A stretch of DNA of 64,000 bases from an uncultured Bacilli bacterium (GTDB lineage Bacteria > Bacillota_I > Bacilli_A > ML615J-28 > CAG-313), in NCBI GenBank assembly GCA_934140285.1, contig CAKPBI010000001.1:287384-351383 (forward strand), read 5' to 3'. A model generated the notes under the pieces. It did not search any database. It was not told the DNA's origin and saw nothing but the letters and a program-made list of their open reading frames with translations. A program made the position numbers and the translations under genes. Of this stretch, positions 28,468-37,510 are shown in pieces. The number at the start of each line of letters is the position of its first letter. Position 1 is the first letter of the stretch.

Positions 28468-28473
28468 ACTTTA

Positions 28474-28502
28474 ATTATAATCATATTTATTATAATTGTC
28501 AA
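28474..28502 (-). promoter_or_regulatory. promoter of the trpS T-box leader
   Basis: On the minus strand TTGACA (28502-28497) and TATAAT (28479-28474) are 17 bp apart, a consensus sigma-A promoter. The start is expected near 28467. Confidence 0.88.
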
Positions 28503-28535
28503 GTAAATAAAAAATAAAAAAATTTAAAAAAAGTA

Positions 28536-28564
28536 TTGAAAAAACAAAAAAAATGTAGTATAAT
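28536..28564 (+). promoter_or_regulatory. sigma-A promoter of spx copy 1
   Basis: TTGAAA at 28536-28541 and TATAAT at 28559-28564 are 17 bp apart. The leader is about 40 bases with AAGAGGCG before the ATG. Confidence 0.82.
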
Positions 28565-28610
28565 ACATTACGTGGTTTTATGTGTAAAAAAATGAAAAGA
28601 GGCGAAACGT

Positions 28611-29033
28611 ATGATTCAAATTTATACAACTCCTAGCTGTGCATCATGTCGTAAGGCTAAGAAATGGTTTGATCAATATAAAATTCCATATTCTGAAAAG
28701 AACATTTTCAGTATTAAACTTAGTAAGGAAGATATATATAAGATGCTCGCAAATAGTGAAAATGGATTTGAAGACATTATTTCTACCCGTTCTAAGGTAT
28801 TTAAAGAAAAGAAACTTGATCCTGAAAGTATGTCTGTACAAGCATTAGTGGAATTCATTATTGACAATCCAAGTGTCTTGAAACGTCCTATTATAATTAA
28901 TGAAAGTGAATTACAAGTTGGTTATAATAATGAAGACATCACCATTTTTCTTCCTAAAGAACTAAGAAATATTGAATCTTTCTATGATTTTACTAAGATT
29001 GATGGTGAAAGTGAAGACGAAGAAAGTGAATAA
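28611..29033 (+). CDS. spx: Spx-family regulator, copy 1 (acidic C-terminal extension)
   Basis: This 140-aa ArsC-like protein has the redox motif C10-A-S-C13 in TTPSCASCRKAKKW and the RPIIINE segment seen in Spx. Spx binds the RNA polymerase alpha C-terminal domain and redirects transcription under thiol stress. It differs from copy 2 at 39321 at only about nine of the first 124 positions but adds an acidic tail (IDGESEDEESE). Spx turnover by ClpXP depends on its C-terminus, so the tail may change stability; this is inference. A terminator follows. Confidence 0.9.
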   Translation: MIQIYTTPSCASCRKAKKWFDQYKIPYSEKNIFSIKLSKEDIYKMLANSENGFEDIISTRSKVFKEKKLDPESMSVQALVEFIIDNPSVLKRPIIINESELQVGYNNEDITIFLPKELRNIESFYDFTKIDGESEDEESE

Positions 29034-29050
29034 AAAAGACTCTGTAAATA

Positions 29051-29077
29051 ATTCTACTGATATCAGTAGAATTTTTA
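29051..29077 (+). terminator. terminator after spx copy 1
   Basis: The perfect 22-base palindrome ATTCTACTGATATCAGTAGAAT is followed by TTTTAATATT. A second weaker hairpin lies at 29091-29121. Confidence 0.8.
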
Positions 29078-29090
29078 ATATTACTAAATA

Positions 29091-29121
29091 GGAGAGAAAA
29101 AGTTCATTTTTTCTCTTTTTT
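29091..29121 (+). terminator. second terminator-like hairpin
   Basis: AGAGAAAAA pairs with TTTTTCTCT around GTTCA, followed by a run of seven T. The stem is AT-rich but the T run is long. It precedes the operator region of the opp operon. Confidence 0.6.
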
Positions 29122-29180
29122 TCATGTTTTACTTAACAAAATTTGTAAAAACAACCTAAAATAAACCTTAAAAAAACATC

Positions 29181-29198
29181 ATGTAAAACGTTTTCATT
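29181..29198 (+). promoter_or_regulatory. CcpA/LacI-type operator upstream of oppA
   Basis: ATGTAAAACGTTTTCATT is a near-perfect palindrome centred on CG, with ATG and CAT ends. It matches 12 of 14 cre positions. It lies 20 bp upstream of the -35, so it could act as an activator site or a distal operator. Confidence 0.5.
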
Positions 29199-29219
29199 TG
29201 ATTTTTTTCAAAAAAAGTG

Positions 29220-29248
29220 TTGCAATTGTAAATCTAATATGATATAAT
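29220..29248 (+). promoter_or_regulatory. sigma-A promoter of the opp operon
   Basis: TTGCAA at 29220-29225 and TATAAT at 29243-29248 are 17 bp apart. AAAGGATGAG precedes the oppA ATG at 29283. Confidence 0.85.
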
Positions 29249-29282
29249 GTTTGTATAAATTAAGAAAGGATGAGAATAATTT

Positions 29283-31790
29283 ATGAAACTAAAGAAATTT
29301 TTAGGTATTTTTGTAATGGTTCTTGCTCTATTCGTTGTTGTTAGCTGTGGTGAAAAAAAACCTAGCGATGATGGAAAAGAAAAGAATCCTGTTTATACAT
29401 ATAGAACATATACCGCTGTTTCTCCATCAAACTGGAATGAGTTAACATACCAAGATAATAATGATACTCAAATCATGAAATATATCGGAAGTAGTTTCTT
29501 TGAATTCAATTATAAGTTTGATAAGAATGGTAAGATTGTTCCTGGTGAATTCGTTGTTGAATACTCCGCTGCTACTAAGCTAACTGATGTAACATCAGAA
29601 TATGCTGGAAATGCTAAATGGGGTATTGAAGCAGGTGAAACAAGTGGACGTGCATACGTAATCAAATTAAGAGAAGATCTTAAATGGGAAGATGGTACTC
29701 CTATTAAAGCTGCAGATTTCGTATACACTATGAAAGAACAACTTGCTCCTGAATTCAAAAACTATCGTGCTGATAGCTACTACAACTCTGGACAAGTAAT
29801 TCACAATGCGGAAAATTACGTTAAACAAGGCGCTTATAACTATGCTAGCATGGTTGGCAGTGATTTAACTGGTTATGTTGGTGTTGATGAACTTGTTGAA
29901 AGTGCTGCAGGTACTCTTCAAGTTGTTCAAAATGGTATTGCTAAAGACGTTGTATTAAACGTTAATGATGGCGGTAACTGGGGTTCAACTTCACTTGCTA
30001 AATACTACGCTTCATATGGATCAGCTGTATTTGGTTCAGATTTTGAAAAAGTTCTAGCTGCTGCTGATGAAAAAGGTTATGTTAAATTAACTAAAAAATT
30101 TGTTGAAATTATGAGATCAATGATTGCTACACTTCATGGTAAATCATTAGAAGATTATGATAAGCAAGGCGAATATGCACAACAAGAATGGCAAGAATTC
30201 TGCTATTATGGTTATGTATTCCCTGAACTATCATTCAAAGAAGTTGGTATCTTTGTTGGAAGTAATGACTATGAAATCGTATTAATTCTTGATAAAACTC
30301 TTGAATTATTAGAAAAAGATGGTTCATTATCATATAAAGCTGCTTATAATATGTCAAATTTACCACTTGTTCATAAAGCTACTTATGAAGCTAATAAAGT
30401 TAAACCTAGTGAAGGCAACTCTTTATGGACTTCTACTTATAACAGTGATGAAAAGACAACTATGAGTTGGGGACCATATCGTCTTGAATCTTTCCAAAAA
30501 GGTAAACAATATGTTTTAGTAAGAAATGATAACTGGTTTGGTTATAAAGTTAAAGCATATGAAGGCCAATATCAAACTGATAGAATCGTTTGTGATACAA
30601 TCAGTGAATGGAACTCAGCTTGGATTGGATTTAAAGCTGGTGAAATTGATGGTATTGGTATCGACGTATCAATTGCTCAAGATTATAAAGGAAGTAAACG
30701 TGCTTACTTTACACCAGATGATTATGTTGGTGCATTACAACTTCAATCAGATAGAAAAGCATTAGAAAAACGTCAAACTGAAGGCGTTAATAAACTACTT
30801 CTTGCTAACGTTAAGTTTAGACAAGCATTATCATTAAGTATTGATAGAGCTGAATACAATAGAAAATGTACAACAAGTTCTCTTCCTGGTTTCGGTCTAT
30901 TCAATTCAATGCATTACTACGATGTGGCTCATGGTGGTGTTTATAGAAATGAAGATTGTGCAAAAGAAGTATTATGTAGAGTTTATGGTGTTGATGTATC
31001 TAAATATGCATCTCTAGACGAAGCTTATGCTACAATCACTGGGTACAACCTAGAACTTGCTCGTCAATTAGTTAACGAAGCTTATGACGAAGCTTTAGCT
31101 GCTGGTGATATTAAAGAAGGCGATGTTGTTGAAATTCAATTTGGTTCAGCTGTTCAAAATGAAGCTGTAATTAGAAATACAACATTCATTCAATCTTCTT
31201 GGTTAGAACTTGTTAAAGGCACAAAACTTGAAAATAAATTAAGATTTGCTGAAATCTTAGAATGCGGTAGCAAGTGGGCTGATGACTTCCAAGCTGGTAA
31301 CTATGATGTTTGCCAAGGCGGTTGGAGTGGTGCTGCTTGGGATCCAGGATACTTCCTACTAGCTTACTTAAGCCCTGATTACATGTACTCAAAAGCATGG
31401 GATACAAGTTCAGCAACTATGAAGTTCACAATGCCTGGTGCTGGTGCAAATGGTGAAGATATTACTGATGAAATGTCATTAATGGCATGGTACAACTGCT
31501 TAAATGGTATTACTGGTTGCAAATACAACTGGTCACAAGGACGTCTTCCTGAAGCTAAGAGAGTATTATTAATCGCTGCACTAGAAGAACAAATTTTAAG
31601 TGTTTATTATACTGTTCCAATTTCTTATAGCTTTGCCGCAAGCTTATTATCATACAAAGTTGACTATATTTCTTACGACTATAATACATTTATGGGTTAT
31701 GGTGGTGTTAGATATATGAAGTTTAACTATAGTGATATGAAGTGGGCTGAAGAAGTTAAAGCTCATAATGGTGAGATTGACTATAAGTAA
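29283..31790 (+). CDS. oppA: oligopeptide ABC transporter, peptide-binding lipoprotein
   Basis: This 835-aa lipoprotein has lipobox VVSC (Cys22). It belongs to solute-binding family 5, seen in YTYRTYTAVSPSNWNELTY near 38, the LKWEDGTPIKAADFVYT segment near 138 and KFRQALSLSIDRAEYN near 510. Usual length is 530-600, so about 250 extra residues are present, mainly in the first half (about 165-330). It delivers peptides to OppBCDF. It heads the operon and has a stem-loop directly downstream. Confidence 0.93.
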   Translation: MKLKKFLGIFVMVLALFVVVSCGEKKPSDDGKEKNPVYTYRTYTAVSPSNWNELTYQDNNDTQIMKYIGSSFFEFNYKFDKNGKIVPGEFVVEYSAATKLTDVTSEYAGNAKWGIEAGETSGRAYVIKLREDLKWEDGTPIKAADFVYTMKEQLAPEFKNYRADSYYNSGQVIHNAENYVKQGAYNYASMVGSDLTGYVGVDELVESAAGTLQVVQNGIAKDVVLNVNDGGNWGSTSLAKYYASYGSAVFGSDFEKVLAAADEKGYVKLTKKFVEIMRSMIATLHGKSLEDYDKQGEYAQQEWQEFCYYGYVFPELSFKEVGIFVGSNDYEIVLILDKTLELLEKDGSLSYKAAYNMSNLPLVHKATYEANKVKPSEGNSLWTSTYNSDEKTTMSWGPYRLESFQKGKQYVLVRNDNWFGYKVKAYEGQYQTDRIVCDTISEWNSAWIGFKAGEIDGIGIDVSIAQDYKGSKRAYFTPDDYVGALQLQSDRKALEKRQTEGVNKLLLANVKFRQALSLSIDRAEYNRKCTTSSLPGFGLFNSMHYYDVAHGGVYRNEDCAKEVLCRVYGVDVSKYASLDEAYATITGYNLELARQLVNEAYDEALAAGDIKEGDVVEIQFGSAVQNEAVIRNTTFIQSSWLELVKGTKLENKLRFAEILECGSKWADDFQAGNYDVCQGGWSGAAWDPGYFLLAYLSPDYMYSKAWDTSSATMKFTMPGAGANGEDITDEMSLMAWYNCLNGITGCKYNWSQGRLPEAKRVLLIAALEEQILSVYYTVPISYSFAASLLSYKVDYISYDYNTFMGYGGVRYMKFNYSDMKWAEEVKAHNGEIDYK

Positions 31791-31812
31791 AATTTAAGTG
31801 AATATTAAGAAA

Positions 31813-31838
31813 GGGGCCAATAGGAATATATTGGCCCC
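31813..31838 (+). promoter_or_regulatory. GC-rich stem-loop between oppA and oppB
   Basis: GGGGCCAATA pairs with TATTGGCCCC around a six-base AT-rich stretch, and no T run follows. This is one of the most GC-rich spots in the window. Such hairpins after the binding-protein gene often protect its mRNA or partially stop transcription, giving more OppA than membrane subunits. Confidence 0.7.
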
Positions 31839-31885
31839 TATTCTATCGCTTAAGGGAAAAACTTTAGAAAGGAGAAATTTATGCT

Positions 31886-32860
31886 ATGTATATGTTAAAA
31901 TACATATTGAAAAGAATTGGCTTAATGATTATGACATTCTTAATAATCTTTACCATTTGCTTTGTGCTGATAAAATTACTACCTATTAATGTTCCAGCAG
32001 GAATTGGCCAAGATAAAGAAATTCTTGAAGCACAATTAAAAGCACGTGGTTACTTTGATCCAATTCTTGTTCAATTGTTTAAATATTTAAAAAGAATATT
32101 CTTAGAAGGCGATTTTGGTATTGGTGTTAATATCCCTCAATATCGTAACTATCCTGTATGGGATGTATTTGTTGAATGTTTACCACCAACTATTCTTATC
32201 AATATATATTCTTCAATTATCGCTATTCCAATTGGTATTGCTCTTGGAATATTTGCTGCTCTTAAAAAGAATAAATGGCAAGATCATACTATTAGTACTG
32301 GCGTTATGGTTTTAATATCTGTACCAAGTTTCGTTTATGGTTCATTAATTTTATATCTTTTATGTTTTAAATTGAAATGGTTTGATTTAAGAATGAAATC
32401 ATTAAGTGAGGTTAATAATAATTATTTTGACCCAAAAATGTTTAGATCGATGATGCCTGCAGTACTTAGTTTATCACTTGGTTCAATCGCAGGATATGCC
32501 AGAGGGACAAGAGCAGAATTAACAGAAGTATTAACAAGTGAATTTATGTTACTTGCGAGAACTAAGGGTTTAACAAAAGCCCAAGCTACAGTTCGTCATG
32601 CATTGAGAAATGCAATGGTTCCAATTTTCCCATCCATCATTGGTGAATTTATTGGAGTTTTATCAGGAAGTCTTGTAATAGAAAAAATCTTTGCGATTCC
32701 TGGTGTTGGTGGATTATATCTTACTGCTATTAATGCTCAAGACTACGACTTCTTTATGTTGCTTTCATCCTTCTATATTTTAGTTGGACTTGCAGCGGGT
32801 CTAGTAATTGACTTATCGTATGGTATAATTGACCCAAGAATTAGAATGGGGGCGAAATAA
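31886..32860 (+). CDS. oppB: oligopeptide ABC transporter permease OppB
   Basis: This 324-aa protein has six transmembrane helices. It starts with MLKYILKRIGLMI, typical of OppB/DppB, and has the EAA loop LARTKGLTKAQATVRHALRN near 230. Length is normal, in contrast to the other Opp subunits here. The ATG at 31886 is preceded by AAAGGAGAAA; a nearer ATG at 31881 is in another frame and soon stops. It overlaps oppC by one base (TAATG). Confidence 0.95.
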   Translation: MYMLKYILKRIGLMIMTFLIIFTICFVLIKLLPINVPAGIGQDKEILEAQLKARGYFDPILVQLFKYLKRIFLEGDFGIGVNIPQYRNYPVWDVFVECLPPTILINIYSSIIAIPIGIALGIFAALKKNKWQDHTISTGVMVLISVPSFVYGSLILYLLCFKLKWFDLRMKSLSEVNNNYFDPKMFRSMMPAVLSLSLGSIAGYARGTRAELTEVLTSEFMLLARTKGLTKAQATVRHALRNAMVPIFPSIIGEFIGVLSGSLVIEKIFAIPGVGGLYLTAINAQDYDFFMLLSSFYILVGLAAGLVIDLSYGIIDPRIRMGAK

Positions 32861-35253
32861 TGAAACCTACTGATTTTAATATTCCAAAAGAGAAACTTCA
32901 ATTTAAGAAAAGTACTGGTGAGATTCATGACCAAAAGTTAGAAACTAAACCAATAGGATATTTCAAAGATGCATGGAATCGTTTCAAAAAGAACAAAGCA
33001 TCAATTGTTGCAACAGTAATTATTGGAATCCTAGTTTTATTTGCAATTATTGTTCCGATATTTTCAAAATATAAAGTTTCATATAGTGATGATCCAAAGT
33101 ATCCATCTTTTAACTTTGCATTACCAAGAAGTGATTTATTCAGTGCTCTTGGTGTTGACTTTTGGGATGGATGTAAAAATAACTCTTTAGATGAAAATTC
33201 ATACTTACGTTTAAAAGCTATCGAACAAGAAACAGGAACGAAAATTGTTAAACGTGTTAGAGATGTAAAAACTGAAAAATATTTTACAGATACTAAGGTA
33301 ACCTACTATTTCCGTGAAAATTCATATTATCTAAAAGGGGTTGAATATCGTACTGTAACATTAGATGAATATAAATTAATTCAAGATTATCAAGATCGTA
33401 CAGGAAAACAAGTAATTTATCCAATTATTGATGAAAAGAATCCTAACTATCATGGCAATGAAAAGGAATTTGTTGCTTATAAAGATGACGCTAACATGTG
33501 GTTTGTTACTAGTAAAAATGGCTCACAATATGTTCCAGTATTAGATGCTGATGGTAACTTCATTGATATGTATTTAACAGCGGATGCTTATTATGGTTAT
33601 GCCTTTACCTCATCAATGACCACATTAAATAAAAATATTCAAAGTGCTATAACTAAAACAGTTGATTATGCGAAAAACAAATATGTTTATGATCAATTAA
33701 CTGTAAGTGAAGCTTATGCTTTACAAAAAGTAATTGATGAAATTAATTCAAGACATAAAGCTGATAAAGCTGAACAAATTAAAGCCGAAAATGAAATTAA
33801 ACAAATTAAAAATGCTATGTCACTAATTGAAGGTACAACATTAGCTGCTAAAAAAGATGAGTTAAAAGCACAATTAGATGATCCTGCTATTACTGATAAA
33901 GCAACTATTCAGGCTAATCTTGCTGATATAGAATTTGCTATTTCATCTAGGGAAACTCTTGTATCAAATTATACAAAAACTTTAGAAACATTGAAAAAAG
34001 AATATGATTCAATTCTTAACTCTTATAAATTTGGTATTATTACAACCGATTTCGCTACAAATGTAGATGAAATCGTTACAAGATTAGGTGAAATTGAAGT
34101 ATTAAAAGCAGGACTTACTGCTACTTTAAAAACTAAAAATGAAAGAAATACTGAATTAACAGCTTTAATTAAAGCAAAAGAAGAAGAAATTAAAGTTGCA
34201 ATGCCAGCTGATAAAGATCGTTTAAATGCTGAACTTAAAGCATTACAAGATGAACAAAAACTTCTTATAGCAGAAATTAAATCAATAAATAGTCAAATAA
34301 CAGCATTAAATACTGAAAACCTAGGTGCTAACGTTGAAGGCTATGACACATCAACAATTCAACCTGGTGATAGCATTGCACAAACATTTGTTAACGCGGA
34401 AAGAAATGATGCATACACATCAAAGGTTCGTATTGATGGTGACAATGGTCAATATATGTATGCACAACCACTTAGTGGCAATATGTATAAGATTAGAGTT
34501 TGTTTCTATGAATATTATGTTTACTACCATCAAGTAGTTAGAAATGATGGTGTTACTCGTCCTTACTTCTTATTTGGCACTACAAACTCTGGCCAAGACA
34601 TTTTAACTTGTCTTGCGAGTGGTGCTCGTTTCAGTTTAATTCTTGCTGTATGTGTTGCTTCAATCAACCTTGTTGTTGGTGCCATTATTGGTGCTATTGA
34701 AGGGTACTATGGCGGAAAAATTGACTTAATAATTGAAAGAATAATTGATATCCTTTCAGCGATACCATTTATGATTGTTATCACATTATTAAAATATCAC
34801 TTACATACATCTCACATTATTGTTTTATTTATTGCCTTCTTCCTAACTGGTTGGATTGGTATGGCAGCTAGAACAAGAATGCAGTTCTATCGTTTTAAGA
34901 ATCAAGAATATGTTCTTGTCGCAAGGACTTTAGGTGCAAGTGATAAGAGAATTATGTTTAAACACATATTCCCTAATGCCATTGGTACATTAATCACATC
35001 ATGTGTTCTTGTTATCCCAGGAGTAATCTTCTCTGAAACAAGCTTAAGTTACCTTGGCATCATCAACCTTGAAACAGGTAGTTTAATTAGTGTTGGTACT
35101 CTACTTTCAAAAGGTAATAACTATCTATTTACTTACCCACATATGATACTAACACCAGCATTATTTATAAGCTTACTAGAATTAAGTTTTAACTTATTTG
35201 GTAATGGCTTACGTGATGCATTCAACCCATCATTACGTGGAACGGAGGATTAA
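32860..35253 (+). CDS. oppC: oligopeptide ABC transporter permease OppC with a giant extracellular insertion
   Basis: This 797-aa protein is far longer than usual OppC (about 300). TM1 is at about 46-66, then some 500 residues precede the normal OppC core (FGTTNSGQDILT near 573, and EAA loop LVARTLGASDKRIMFKHIFP near 685). The insertion has a mixed region (about 67-290), a long coiled coil rich in Lys, Glu and Ala (about 300-487) and a small domain (about 490-565). By topology it faces the outside. The reading frame is continuous, and the core motifs are intact, so the protein is probably functional. Confidence 0.9.
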   Translation: MKPTDFNIPKEKLQFKKSTGEIHDQKLETKPIGYFKDAWNRFKKNKASIVATVIIGILVLFAIIVPIFSKYKVSYSDDPKYPSFNFALPRSDLFSALGVDFWDGCKNNSLDENSYLRLKAIEQETGTKIVKRVRDVKTEKYFTDTKVTYYFRENSYYLKGVEYRTVTLDEYKLIQDYQDRTGKQVIYPIIDEKNPNYHGNEKEFVAYKDDANMWFVTSKNGSQYVPVLDADGNFIDMYLTADAYYGYAFTSSMTTLNKNIQSAITKTVDYAKNKYVYDQLTVSEAYALQKVIDEINSRHKADKAEQIKAENEIKQIKNAMSLIEGTTLAAKKDELKAQLDDPAITDKATIQANLADIEFAISSRETLVSNYTKTLETLKKEYDSILNSYKFGIITTDFATNVDEIVTRLGEIEVLKAGLTATLKTKNERNTELTALIKAKEEEIKVAMPADKDRLNAELKALQDEQKLLIAEIKSINSQITALNTENLGANVEGYDTSTIQPGDSIAQTFVNAERNDAYTSKVRIDGDNGQYMYAQPLSGNMYKIRVCFYEYYVYYHQVVRNDGVTRPYFLFGTTNSGQDILTCLASGARFSLILAVCVASINLVVGAIIGAIEGYYGGKIDLIIERIIDILSAIPFMIVITLLKYHLHTSHIIVLFIAFFLTGWIGMAARTRMQFYRFKNQEYVLVARTLGASDKRIMFKHIFPNAIGTLITSCVLVIPGVIFSETSLSYLGIINLETGSLISVGTLLSKGNNYLFTYPHMILTPALFISLLELSFNLFGNGLRDAFNPSLRGTED

Positions 35254-35255
35254 TT

Positions 35256-37508
35256 ATGGAAGAAGTTAAAGTCTTAACTAAAGAAGAATTAATTGAATTT
35301 GCTAAAAATAATATTCCTCGTGCAACAAGTGATAGTATTGATAAAGAAGATGTAAAACTAGAAGTTAAAAACTTACAAATATCATTTAGAACTCAAGGTG
35401 GTATCCTAAAAGCAGTTCGTGAAATCTCATTTGATTTAAAAACTGGTGAAACCTTCGCAATAGTTGGTGAATCTGGTAGTGGTAAATCTGTAACAAGTAA
35501 AGCTATTATGGGAATCCTTTCAGGTAACTCAATTGTTGATGGTGGAGAAATCCTATATGATGGTCAAGATTTACTAAAAATAGATGAAGAAGATTTCCAC
35601 AAAATTCGTGGAGATAAAATTGCAATGATCTTCCAAGATCCAATGTCTAGTTTAAACCCAATCATGAAAGTTGGTCAACAACTAACAGAAGCAATGATCT
35701 TAAAAGGAAAATCAAGTAAACGTAATGCACGTTATGCATTTAATAATTTACTAAGAGAATTAAAAGAAAATATTAATTTAGCAAATAAAGATAATCCAGA
35801 ATATGATCCTTCAAAAACTGAAGAAAAATGTCATATTTTTGACTCATTCTGTATTCAAGCTCTAACCCTTGAAAACATCTACAACAATGCATATAGTGAA
35901 GCATCTGACGTTGAATTTGAAATTGAAAATTTCTTATTCTTAGTATCTAAAAATCAAAAAGTTGATTTTATTAAAGAAGTAAAACTTTTACTTAATAAAA
36001 CTAAATTATGTATTCATCCTTTCGTTCTATTAGAGTCTGAAGAACTTGATAGAATTAAAACTGGTTTAGAAGAACAAATTAACTTAAGGAAAAATATTGA
36101 TGAAAAAACTACATGTGCATTATTATTAGATTTAAAAACTCTTGTTCATGAAGCAACATTAAAACAAAAACCTAATTTCTTTACTTTGGGTTACTATGTA
36201 ATGACTAACCCTAATGATGATGTAGCAAATATGACTGTTGATAATTTGAATAAAATGACAAGAGCTTACTTAGATAATAACTTTATGTTAGATTTTATTA
36301 GCCTTGCTAAAAGCGGTGTTGAATACTCACATGCTCGCTCAAATTATTTAAAAACTGAATTACTTGATGAACTATATGAACTATTAGGTTATTGCTATAC
36401 AGGTAGTCTTGAAAAATCATATATCGTTGCGAAATCAAAAGCCATTTCTGAAAAAGTATTTGCAGCGATAGACCGCTTAACAGTGAAGAAAAATAGTACT
36501 GAATATGTTTTCAAATCTGCTATTCTTTCAGCAATTAAACGTTATTTCTATGGTGTCTATCATAATCCTGTTGAACTAAAAAAATATGAAAAGCAAAAAG
36601 CAAAATATGATGCTTTAATCGCAGCAGGTAAAGAACCTGATTGGAAATTAAGTCCTTTAGTACAAGTAGATTTACAACTTGCACTAGGAAATATTTGTAA
36701 AATAATTGAATCACTAATACATAGTTTTGAACGTGATATTGCAAGTACAGAATTTGATTCTGAAGCTAAAGCAATTGAAATTATTGATTTCTTTAAAGAA
36801 CAAGCATCAAAAGTAGTTATTAAGATGAATCATCGTATTGCTAAGGCTAAGGCTATCAAACTTCTTGAAGAAGTTGGTATTCCAGAACCTGCAATTAGAT
36901 ATAATCAATATCCATTTGAATTATCAGGTGGTATGAGACAACGTATAGTAATCGCAATTGCCTTATCAGCAAACCCTGATATTCTAATCTGTGATGAACC
37001 TACAACAGCTCTAGATGTAACTATTCAATCACAAATTCTTGAATTAATAAATGTAATTAAAAAAGAACGTAATTTATCAGTTATCTTTATTACTCACAAC
37101 CTTGGTGTTGTTGCAAATATGGCTGACCGTATTGGTGTAATGTATGCTGGTAAAATCGTTGAATATGGATTGTCAGAGGAAATCTTCTATGATCCTCGTC
37201 ACCCATATACATGGGCCCTATTAAGTAGTATGCCTGACCTTGAAACAAAAGATAAACTTGAATCAATCCCAGGTACTCCACCTAATATGATTTATCCACC
37301 AGTTGGTGATGCATTTGCAGCACGTAATAAGTATGCTCTAGAAATAGACTTTGAAATGCAACCACCACTATTTAAAGTATCTGATACTCACTATGCAGCA
37401 ACTTGGTTGCTTCACCCAGATGCACCAAAGATTGAATTGCCAAAAATAATTCGTGATCGTATTGAAAGATACAAAAAAGAACAAGAAAATTATGCGAAGG
37501 AGGAATAA
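35256..37508 (+). CDS. oppD: oligopeptide ABC transporter ATP-binding protein OppD with a large insertion
   Basis: This 750-aa ATPase (usual length about 330-350) has Walker A GESGSGKS at 71-78, Q-loop IFQDPMSSLNP at about 125, signature LSGGMRQR at 556 and Walker B ILICDEPT near 577, followed by the D-loop and the C-terminal oligopeptide domain. About 360 extra residues lie between the Q-loop and the signature, in the helical subdomain that contacts the permease. The insertion (about 150-520) is helical, charged and of no recognised family. All nucleotide-binding motifs are intact. Confidence 0.92.
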   Translation: MEEVKVLTKEELIEFAKNNIPRATSDSIDKEDVKLEVKNLQISFRTQGGILKAVREISFDLKTGETFAIVGESGSGKSVTSKAIMGILSGNSIVDGGEILYDGQDLLKIDEEDFHKIRGDKIAMIFQDPMSSLNPIMKVGQQLTEAMILKGKSSKRNARYAFNNLLRELKENINLANKDNPEYDPSKTEEKCHIFDSFCIQALTLENIYNNAYSEASDVEFEIENFLFLVSKNQKVDFIKEVKLLLNKTKLCIHPFVLLESEELDRIKTGLEEQINLRKNIDEKTTCALLLDLKTLVHEATLKQKPNFFTLGYYVMTNPNDDVANMTVDNLNKMTRAYLDNNFMLDFISLAKSGVEYSHARSNYLKTELLDELYELLGYCYTGSLEKSYIVAKSKAISEKVFAAIDRLTVKKNSTEYVFKSAILSAIKRYFYGVYHNPVELKKYEKQKAKYDALIAAGKEPDWKLSPLVQVDLQLALGNICKIIESLIHSFERDIASTEFDSEAKAIEIIDFFKEQASKVVIKMNHRIAKAKAIKLLEEVGIPEPAIRYNQYPFELSGGMRQRIVIAIALSANPDILICDEPTTALDVTIQSQILELINVIKKERNLSVIFITHNLGVVANMADRIGVMYAGKIVEYGLSEEIFYDPRHPYTWALLSSMPDLETKDKLESIPGTPPNMIYPPVGDAFAARNKYALEIDFEMQPPLFKVSDTHYAATWLLHPDAPKIELPKIIRDRIERYKKEQENYAKEE

Positions 37509-37510
37509 CA

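Noticed and set aside
31798..31989. 63-codon open frame between oppA and oppB
   Set aside because: It runs through the GC-rich hairpin and overlaps the start of oppB in another frame; no ribosome site or protein-like pattern.
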